From Eubacterium xylanophilum ATCC 35991 (GTDB lineage Bacteria; Bacillota; Clostridia; Lachnospirales; Lachnospiraceae), in the NCBI RefSeq assembly GCF_000518685.1, contig NZ_JAEB01000001.1, forward strand, positions 274,320 to 338,319: 64,000 bases of DNA, read 5' to 3'. The translations under genes were made by a program, and so were the position numbers. Positions 58,269 through 64,000 of this stretch are shown here, in pieces. Position 1 is the first letter of the stretch. Each line of letters opens with the position of its first letter. The notes beneath the pieces are model-generated. The model saw only the letters and a list, made by a program, of their open reading frames with translations. It had not been told where the DNA came from and searched no databases.

Positions 58269-61200
58269 TTGAATTTTACACACTTACACGTGCATACAGA
58301 ATACAGTCTTTTGGATGGTGCAAGTAAGATTAAAGAGCTCGTGGCAAGAGCCAAAGAACTTGGAATGGATAGCTTGGCTATCACTGATCACGGCGTGATG
58401 TATGGTGTCATAGATTTTTACCGTGCAGCCAAGGCAGAGGGAATTAAGCCGATTATAGGATGCGAGATTTATGTTTCGCCGGGATCTAGATTTGACAGAG
58501 AGCTAAGCAAGGGGGACGATCGATATAACCACCTTGTATTACTTGCAGAGAATGACAAGGGATATCACAACTTAATGAAGATTGTTTCTAAGGGCTTTAC
58601 AGAGGGCTTTTACTACAAGCCTCGTGTGGATTATGAAGTTCTTGAGCAGTACCATGAGGGGATTATAGCTACCAGTGCGTGTCTTGCGGGAGCAGTTGCA
58701 TCCAGATTGGCTAGAGGTATGTATGATGAGGCCAAGGAAGAGGCACTGAAGTTGCAGAGCATATTTGGAGAGAATAACTTCTTCCTCGAGTTGCAGGATC
58801 ATGGAATTGACATACAGAAGACAGTTAATCAGGGCATTATGCGTCTGCATGCCGAGACGGGAATTCCTCTTGTGGCAACTAATGATTCTCATTATACTTA
58901 TGCCGAAGATGAAGAGGCCCATGATATACTTCTCTGCATTCAAACGAGAAAAACAGTAGAAGATGAAGATAGAATGCGCTATGAGGGCGGACAATTTTAC
59001 CTAAAGTCCCCTGAGGAAATGGCCCAGGTCTTTTCTTATGCGCCTGAGGCCCTTGAAAATACCCACAAAATTGCTGAGAGATGTAATGTGGAGATTACCT
59101 TTGGCGAGTACAAGCTTCCTCATTTTGACGTGCCTGAGGGGTACGACTCAGAGTCATATCTGAGAAAACTGTGTGACGATGGATTGAAGTGGAGATACGA
59201 GGGCACAGGTAAGGATATGAAAGCCTTGAAGGAAAGGCTTGATTATGAGTTAGATGTCATAACTAATATGGGATTCGTGGACTATTTTCTCATAGTATGG
59301 GACTTTATAAAATATGCCAAGGATTCGGGAATCCCAGTGGGACCGGGACGTGGTTCTGCGGCTGGAAGTATAGTTTCATATGTATTGAATATTACGGATT
59401 TGATTGATCCGATCGAATACAATCTTCTCTTTGAGCGATTTCTCAATCCGGGGCGTGTAACTATGCCCGATATAGACGTGGATTTTTGTATTGAGGGAAG
59501 GCAGCAGGTAATAGATTATGTGACGGAGAAGTACGGCAAGGATCAGGTGGTTCAGATTGTCACATTTGGAACCATGGCAGCTAAGATGGTTATTCGCGAC
59601 GTGGGAAGAGCGCTGAGTCTTCCGTATGCGCAGGTGGATATGGTGGCCAAGATGATTCCCGCTGACCTTGGAATGACTATTGACAAGGCACTAAAATTAA
59701 ATGGAGATCTGAAGAGTCTGTATGATTCAGATCCCGTGATTAAAAAACTTGTGGATATGTCCAGAAGGTTGGAGGGACTCCCTAGACATACATCTATTCA
59801 TGCGGCTGGAGTTGTTATCAGCCCTAAGCCAGTTGACGAGTTTGTGCCTCTATCAAAGTCTACAGACGATATTATTACGACTCAGTATACAATGGTTACC
59901 CTAGAAGAGCTGGGATTGCTTAAAATGGACTTTTTGGGCCTTAGAAACCTAACGGTTCTCAAGAAGGCGACTGAGGGAGTGGTTGACCTTCGCAAGATAG
60001 ATTATTCTGATCCGAAGGTATATGCCATGATATCTGAGGGAAAGACGGATGGAGTGTTCCAGCTTGAAAGCGATGGAATGAAGAACTTTATGAAGGAGCT
60101 AAAGCCTGAGAGATTAGAAGATATCATAGCGGGAAGTGCCCTTTATAGACCGGGTCCGATGGATTTTATTCCAAAGTATATTTCGGGAAAGAATAATAGG
60201 GATACGATTCAATACGATTGTCCGGAGCTTGAGCCGATTCTATCCAATACATACGGATGTATCGTCTATCAGGAGCAAGTTATGCAGATAGTGCGAGATT
60301 TGGCGGGCTACAGCTATGGGCGAAGCGATGAAGTTCGACGTGCCATGTCCAAGAAAAAGGTTGCGGTCATGGAGCGAGAGAAGAATAATTTTATATATGG
60401 CAACGAAGAAGAAGGTGTTGAAGGCTGTATAAAAAGGGGGATATCCAAGGAAGTTGCGGAAAAAATATATGATGAGATGACAGATTTTGCCAAATATGCA
60501 TTTAATAAATCTCATGCGGCGGCATATGCGATTATCACTTTCCAGACAGCCTATGTAAAGCTATATTATCCTAGAGAGTTTTTGGCAGCACTGCTTACAT
60601 CTGTCAAGGACAACTCAGCAAAGAAGATCAAGTATATTATGTCATGCAAGGAAATGGGCATAAAAATGTTCGCACCGGACGTCAATGATGGTGATGTTGA
60701 TTTTATGCCTACACCTGAGGGTATAAAGTACAGTTTGGCTGCCATAAAGAGCGTAGGTGAGCCTATGGTCAGGATAATAGTCGAGGAGAGGGAAAAAGGC
60801 GGAAAATTTACCTCTCTAGAAGACTTTTGTTCCAGACTAGTCAGCAAGGGAGTCAACAAGAAGGCTGTGGAGGCGCTCATAAAGGCAGGTGCCCTTGATT
60901 CAGTGGAGGGCAATAGAAGACAGAAAATGTTGGCTTTCCCGGCTATCATGGACAGTGTTGCATCGGAAAGAAAAAAGAATGTCGAGGGACAGATGAGTTT
61001 TCTTGACATAGCAGAAGATGATGACACAGAGGATATAGAGATAAAACTCCCTGATGTTGGCGAGTACGATAGGCAAACTCTTCTTGCCAATGAGAAGGAA
61101 GTTCTGGGAATCTACTTTAGTGGTCATCCACTGGAAGATTATATGGAGGTGGTCAAGAAAAATATTTCTCGAACATCCGCTGATTTTGTGCCTCTGGAAG

Positions 61201-61742
61201 AGGGTGAATTGCCGAGGGTAAAAGACCAGGCTACGGAGATAGTTGCGGGTATAATAGAAAATGTTAATGTGAAGACCACCAGGACGCAAAATAGAATGGC
61301 ATTTCTCAACTTAGAGGATCAATTTGGCACGATAGAAGTTATCGTATTTTCTAAGCAATTCGAGAAATATAGATTTGAACTCAGAGAGGACAACAAGGTA
61401 TTTATTAGAGGTCGAGTATCCCTTGAGGAAGATAAGCCCGGCAAATTAATATGTCTTCAGTTGCTTCCTTTTGACGAGATTCCTAGGAGATTGTGGTTGC
61501 AGTTTAAGGACCGAGAAAGTTACGAAAAAAACGAGCAGCAAATTTTCGAAATTTTATCGAAATATGACGGAAATGACAAGACGTCAATATACTTGTCAGG
61601 GGACAAAAAGGCCAAAGAACTGCCTGCAAAATACGATACGGAAATCACCGGGGAATTGCTTGAGGAACTTTACAGAAAATTTGGAGAAGATAATGTAAAA
61701 GTTGTTCAAGAAAGTATTGAAAAAAAGTTGTTTATGTCGTAG
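58269..61742 (+). CDS. dnaE: DNA polymerase III alpha subunit (DnaE type)
   Basis: The 1157-residue replicative polymerase subunit of the DnaE class. The N-terminal PHP domain starts THLHVHTEYSLLDGASKI and has AITDHGVMYG. The catalytic C-family polymerase core carries GPGRGSAAGSIVSYVL and MPDIDVDFCIEGRQQ (metal-binding aspartates), followed by FNKSHAAAYAIITFQTAYVK, the helix-hairpin-helix part (KAGALDSVEGNRRQ) and a C-terminal OB domain (IIENVNVKTTRTQNRMAFLN). The start is TTG 58269, seven bases after AGGAGG (58256-58261); the open frame continues upstream to 58185 through the terminator and is not coding. pfkA follows 30 bases later. Confidence 0.97.
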   Translation: MNFTHLHVHTEYSLLDGASKIKELVARAKELGMDSLAITDHGVMYGVIDFYRAAKAEGIKPIIGCEIYVSPGSRFDRELSKGDDRYNHLVLLAENDKGYHNLMKIVSKGFTEGFYYKPRVDYEVLEQYHEGIIATSACLAGAVASRLARGMYDEAKEEALKLQSIFGENNFFLELQDHGIDIQKTVNQGIMRLHAETGIPLVATNDSHYTYAEDEEAHDILLCIQTRKTVEDEDRMRYEGGQFYLKSPEEMAQVFSYAPEALENTHKIAERCNVEITFGEYKLPHFDVPEGYDSESYLRKLCDDGLKWRYEGTGKDMKALKERLDYELDVITNMGFVDYFLIVWDFIKYAKDSGIPVGPGRGSAAGSIVSYVLNITDLIDPIEYNLLFERFLNPGRVTMPDIDVDFCIEGRQQVIDYVTEKYGKDQVVQIVTFGTMAAKMVIRDVGRALSLPYAQVDMVAKMIPADLGMTIDKALKLNGDLKSLYDSDPVIKKLVDMSRRLEGLPRHTSIHAAGVVISPKPVDEFVPLSKSTDDIITTQYTMVTLEELGLLKMDFLGLRNLTVLKKATEGVVDLRKIDYSDPKVYAMISEGKTDGVFQLESDGMKNFMKELKPERLEDIIAGSALYRPGPMDFIPKYISGKNNRDTIQYDCPELEPILSNTYGCIVYQEQVMQIVRDLAGYSYGRSDEVRRAMSKKKVAVMEREKNNFIYGNEEEGVEGCIKRGISKEVAEKIYDEMTDFAKYAFNKSHAAAYAIITFQTAYVKLYYPREFLAALLTSVKDNSAKKIKYIMSCKEMGIKMFAPDVNDGDVDFMPTPEGIKYSLAAIKSVGEPMVRIIVEEREKGGKFTSLEDFCSRLVSKGVNKKAVEALIKAGALDSVEGNRRQKMLAFPAIMDSVASERKKNVEGQMSFLDIAEDDDTEDIEIKLPDVGEYDRQTLLANEKEVLGIYFSGHPLEDYMEVVKKNISRTSADFVPLEEGELPRVKDQATEIVAGIIENVNVKTTRTQNRMAFLNLEDQFGTIEVIVFSKQFEKYRFELREDNKVFIRGRVSLEEDKPGKLICLQLLPFDEIPRRLWLQFKDRESYEKNEQQIFEILSKYDGNDKTSIYLSGDKKAKELPAKYDTEITGELLEELYRKFGEDNVKVVQESIEKKLFMS

Positions 61743-61772
61743 AATTAAAGATAGTGATTGGAGGATATAGAG

Positions 61773-62753
61773 ATGGCAGATAAGAAAATCAAAACTATAG
61801 GTGTATTGACAAGTGGTGGGGATGCTCCAGGAATGAATGCAGCAATTCGTGCAGTTGTTCGTGCGGGCATATCAAGCGGACTTAGTGTCAAAGGTATAAG
61901 AAGAGGGTACGCAGGACTTCTTGAAGAAGATATCTTTGATATGGATACTATGAGTGTATCTGACATAGTTCAAAAAGGTGGAACAATTCTCTATACATCG
62001 AGATGTAAACGTATGACCACTCCTGAGGGACAGGTTCAGGCTGCTGAGATTTGCCGCAAGCATGGTATTGAAGGTATAGTTGTCATTGGAGGAGATGGTT
62101 CCTTCCGTGGAGCGCAGAAGCTCTCGGCTAATGGCATTAATACTATTGGAGTTCCCGGAACTATCGACCTGGATATTTCATGTACAGAGTACACAATCGG
62201 ATTCGATACAGCTTGTAATACAGCGATGGAAGCGATTGACAAAGTTAGAGATACTTCCGCATCTCATGAGAGATGTAGTATAATCGAGGTTATGGGAAGA
62301 ACTGCAGGACATATTGCTCTTTGGTGTGGTATCAGTAATGGATCAGAGTATGTATTGATTCCGGAGCGAGCTGATGAGGATGATGTTGAGAATATCATCG
62401 AAAAGATTACGGCCAAGAGAAGAATTGGTAAGAAGCATCATATCATCGTCAATGCCGAGGGAATTGGCGATTCATATGAGATGGCTAAGCAGATTGAAGA
62501 GGCCACCGGAATTGAGACAAGAGCTACTGTAATTGGCCATATTCAGAGAGGTGGAAATCCTACATGTAGAGACCGTGTCTATGCTTCGGCTATGGGAGCG
62601 AAGGCGGTTGATCTTCTGATTGAGGGCGAGACTAATAGAGTTGTTGCTTACAGAGATGGAAGATTTTGTGATTTTAATATCGATGATGCCTTGAAGATGA
62701 CCAAGGATATCGATCAGCATCTGTTTAGTCTAACAAAGAGACTATCTAGATAG
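61773..62753 (+). CDS. pfkA: ATP-dependent 6-phosphofructokinase
   Basis: A 326-residue phosphofructokinase that makes fructose 1,6-bisphosphate, the committed step of glycolysis. ATP-site GVLTSGGDAPGMNAAIRAVV and VVIGGDGSFRGAQKL are present; the glycine in GGDGS is the residue that marks ATP rather than pyrophosphate use. The substrate motif PGTIDLDISCTEYTIGFDTA and EVMGRTAGHIAL are intact. The length fits the allosteric bacterial type. ATG 61773 has GGAGG eight bases before it; a TTG at 61758 would overlap that site. It is downstream of dnaE, as in many Lachnospiraceae, and ends at the terminator at 62841-62878. Confidence 0.97.
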   Translation: MADKKIKTIGVLTSGGDAPGMNAAIRAVVRAGISSGLSVKGIRRGYAGLLEEDIFDMDTMSVSDIVQKGGTILYTSRCKRMTTPEGQVQAAEICRKHGIEGIVVIGGDGSFRGAQKLSANGINTIGVPGTIDLDISCTEYTIGFDTACNTAMEAIDKVRDTSASHERCSIIEVMGRTAGHIALWCGISNGSEYVLIPERADEDDVENIIEKITAKRRIGKKHHIIVNAEGIGDSYEMAKQIEEATGIETRATVIGHIQRGGNPTCRDRVYASAMGAKAVDLLIEGETNRVVAYRDGRFCDFNIDDALKMTKDIDQHLFSLTKRLSR

Positions 62754-62835
62754 TATTAATATATCAAACCACAAGATGTATTACGAGCGGAATATTTTTT
62801 ATAGGTTTGATAATATGACAAATTAAAAATGTGCA

Positions 62836-62879
62836 AAAAAAAATAGGAGATTCAATGTAATCTCCTATTTTTTTTTTTT
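62836..62879. terminator. Terminator after pfkA (bidirectional)
   Basis: AAATAGGAGATT (62841-62852) pairs with AATCTCCTATTT (62859-62870) around a six-base loop, and a run of T continues to 62879. The flanking A-run on the left gives a T-run on the other strand. Confidence 0.92.
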
Positions 62880-62995
62880 GAAACGCATATTGCTGGTCTT
62901 ACTCACGTCGTTCGTAAGACAATAAACGCATATTGCTGGTCTTATTCACGTCGTTCGTAAGACAATAAACGCATCCTGCTAGTCTTATAACTTGA
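62880..62995. repeat. Two tandem family B palindromes plus a decayed third
   Basis: Copies at 62880-62923 and 62924-62967 carry the CGCATATTGCTG lead and GTCTTA(C/T)-TCACGTCGTTC-GTAAGAC. A third, decayed copy (CGCATCCTGCTAGTCTTATA) spans ~62968-62995. They lie between convergent pfkA and the minus-strand gene ending at 63009; the gap 62754-63008 holds nothing else but the terminator. Confidence 0.88.
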
Positions 62996-63008
62996 AAAAT
63001 ATTTAATA

Positions 63009-63242
63009 TCAATCTGTTATAACTTCATCGATATCTTCACTGATATCATCATCATCTGGAAGATTAATCTTAACATATCCTCTCATCTCATCCGAGTCAT
63101 CCACAAAGAAGTCGTTGTCGAGGTCGTCATCGTAGTCGTCTAGATAGTCTTTCATGAGAATATTTTTGAGTATATATAGTCCTGTGCTAACTATTCCCAC
63201 AATACTAACAACAACTATAAGAAATTTAAAAAGTTTTTTCAT
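63009..63242 (-). CDS. Small membrane protein with acidic tail, unknown function
   Basis: A 77-residue protein. The basic start MKKLFKFL leads into one membrane span (~6-28, FLIVVVSIVGIVSTGLYILK), followed by a strongly acidic tail (DYLDDYDDDLDNDFFVDD, NLPDDDDISEDIDEVITD) that would face outward if the first span is a signal anchor. I do not recognise a family. ATG 63242 is chosen because GAAAGGAAAG lies just upstream on the minus strand and the protein then starts in the usual way; the frame extends 11 codons further without a better site. It is divergent from the DUF6465-like gene. Confidence 0.7.
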   Translation of the reverse strand: MKKLFKFLIVVVSIVGIVSTGLYILKNILMKDYLDDYDDDLDNDFFVDDSDEMRGYVKINLPDDDDISEDIDEVITD

Positions 63243-63365
63243 AGCTCTTTCCTTTCTGTTGATTTTTCTATTCACAATACTTAATTGTATTTTAAGCTAT
63301 TACAGTAAAAAAGTAAAGGGTTTAAATAAATTTTAAGTTTTTTTAAATAAATTTGAATAAAACAC

Positions 63366-63394
63366 TTGCATTATTTAAATAAATGTTATATATT
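63366..63394 (+). promoter_or_regulatory. Sigma-A type promoter for the DUF6465-like gene
   Basis: TTGCAT (63366-63371) and TATATT (63389-63394) have a 17-base spacer and lie in a very AT-rich stretch (63290-63440). Confidence 0.6.
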
Positions 63395-63446
63395 GTTAGT
63401 GTAGTTTGATATTTTATTGGTAAATTTATTGTATGGAGGTTTGAAT

Positions 63447-63791
63447 ATGGCAGCAGAAAAAGATGCTAAGAAAAAAGATGTAACTAATGTAGCAGAGGAC
63501 GCTAAGAAGGCAGCAAAGCCTGCTACTAAGAGAGGAAGAAGGAGAAAAGGTGCTAAGAGAGGACCTAAGCCAGCATCTGAAAGAACTGTGGATTTTGTAG
63601 TACAGTTTGGTGGAAAAGAGACATCATACGGTGATATCGTAGGACAGATTAAAGAGATGTGGAAGTCAAGAGGTAAGAGAGAGACTTCACTCAAAGCTCT
63701 TAACATTTATGTTAAGCCTGAAGAGAGTACAGCATACTATGTAATTAATGCTGGAACAAAGGGCGAAGAGACAGGAGAAATCAAGTACTAA
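63447..63791 (+). CDS. Basic-tailed DUF6465-like protein
   Basis: A 114-residue protein of the type I remember as DUF6465 in Lachnospiraceae. Residues 1-50 are low-complexity and very basic, with Ala/Lys/Pro runs (KKAAKPATKRGRRRKGAKRG), like histone H1 or nucleoid-associated tails. Residues ~52-114 are a small alpha/beta domain (TVDFVVQFGGKETSYGDIVG, LKALNIYVKPEESTAYYVIN) ending in an acidic GEETGEIKY. DNA or RNA binding by the tail is a reasonable guess; nothing is proven. ATG 63447 has GGAGG nearby. Regular codon use, its own promoter and a strong terminator suggest high expression. Confidence 0.85.
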   Translation: MAAEKDAKKKDVTNVAEDAKKAAKPATKRGRRRKGAKRGPKPASERTVDFVVQFGGKETSYGDIVGQIKEMWKSRGKRETSLKALNIYVKPEESTAYYVINAGTKGEETGEIKY

Positions 63792-63806
63792 GATTGACTA
63801 TTTATT

Positions 63807-63838
63807 AAAAAGCAACTGATTCGTCAGTTGCTTTTTTT
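63807..63838 (+). terminator. Rho-independent terminator with TTCG tetraloop
   Basis: A(5)GCAACTGA (63807-63819) pairs with TCAGTTGCT(5) (63824-63836) around TTCG, followed by further T. It lies 15 bases after the DUF6465-like stop. Confidence 0.95.
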
Positions 63839-63843
63839 GTATA

Positions 63844-63890
63844 AATTGTCTTACGAACAACGTGAGTAAGACCAGCGACATGCGATTCCG
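63844..63890. repeat. Family B palindrome in inverted orientation
   Basis: TTGTCTTAC, GAACAACGTGA and GTAAGACCAGCG, then a CATGCGATTCC lead, form the reverse complement of the TCACG variant. It is directly followed by family A copy 3. Confidence 0.85.
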
Positions 63891-63897
63891 ATAAATT

Positions 63898-64000
63898 GGG
63901 GCTGTCGCACTAAGACAGTCTAAAAACAGGAAGAGTCCAACCGACTCGAGACGCAATGCATGCGCATTGAAGTCTCTCTCTGGTTGGCCTCTTCCTGTTT
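63898..64000. repeat. Family A palindromic element, copy 3 (103 nt)
   Basis: A full 103-nt copy ending exactly at the last base of the window (…CTTCCTGTTT). It matches copy 2 at every loop position and has GGCC in the right arm as in copy 1. The gene on the far side is outside the window. Confidence 0.9.

Noticed and set aside
60566..61090. 174-codon minus-strand frame within dnaE
   Set aside because: It lies entirely within the polymerase gene, antisense, with no supporting signals.

Overview
The window looks like chromosomal DNA of a flagellated, low-GC, Gram-positive member of the Clostridia, most likely a Lachnospiraceae relative (Lachnospira/Butyrivibrio/Roseburia type). The support is a SCIFF ranthipeptide with its radical SAM maturase, a fused SecDF, the cluster hprK-glcK-murB-rapZ-whiA-HPr-dnaE-pfkA, an mbl-flgF-flgG-flgJ-recD2-comFC-yvyF run, several Lachnospiraceae-type proteins of unknown function, and strong AGGAGG ribosome binding sites with frequent TTG/GTG starts. 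I see no rRNA, tRNA, CRISPR array, transposase or phage gene.

Layout. 1-6.3 kb: tail of a DUF1002-like secreted protein, then three paralogous CDP-glycerol glycerophosphotransferase-like genes, two fused to an N-terminal GT2 glycosyltransferase (teichoic acid-like polymer synthesis). 6.3-14.0 kb: a tightly packed five-gene set of unknown function: a membrane/TPR-like protein, an 1173-residue protein with an Ig-like N-terminus, a strongly diverged Hsp70-like protein, a TPR protein and a coiled-coil membrane protein. 14.0-16.6 kb: argH and a convergent PHP-domain phosphoesterase. 16.6-23.9 kb: an accessory stretch with a hairpin-rich leader, two cyclophilin-like-fold secreted proteins, TfoX-N and XRE proteins, an unknown protein, a LysR regulator divergent from a CMD-cupin protein, and a secreted flavodoxin carrying a Big2-like domain. 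23.9-32.2 kb: SCIFF and its maturase, Mbl, rod proteins, RecD2, ComFC, YvyF-like. 32.3-39.7 kb: GT2, PrmA (minus), SecDF, AI-2E family permease, GH13 hydrolase (minus). 39.9-47.9 kb: three consecutive lipoprotein adaptors, an FtsX-type permease and two ABC ATPases, the second with an AbrB-like tail. 47.9-53.2 kb: polysaccharide deacetylase, UxaC and a GH115 alpha-glucuronidase (glucuronoxylan use). 53.2-62.8 kb: hprK to pfkA. 62.8-64 kb: a small acidic-tailed membrane protein and a basic-tailed DUF6465-like protein.

The genes form sensible units: envelope polymer synthesis, protein export (SecDF), glucuronoxylan breakdown (GH115, UxaC), and carbon control, in which HprK sits with an HPr-like protein that keeps the regulatory serine but lacks the PTS histidine. 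Two families of intergenic palindromes, a 103-nt element (family A, three copies) and a ~45-nt element (family B, seven near-complete plus partial copies), lie mainly at convergent gene ends. One family B half-copy supplies the stop codon of prmA.

The best candidates for undescribed biology are the diverged Hsp70-like cluster (6.3-14.0 kb), the A/B repeat system, the triple-adaptor ABC exporter with an AbrB-like ATPase tail, the secreted Big2-flavodoxin, and a structured, Shine-Dalgarno-free leader at 32190-32275. Family names for unknown proteins (DUF1002, DUF5716, DUF5717, DUF6465) are recalled from memory and were not searched.
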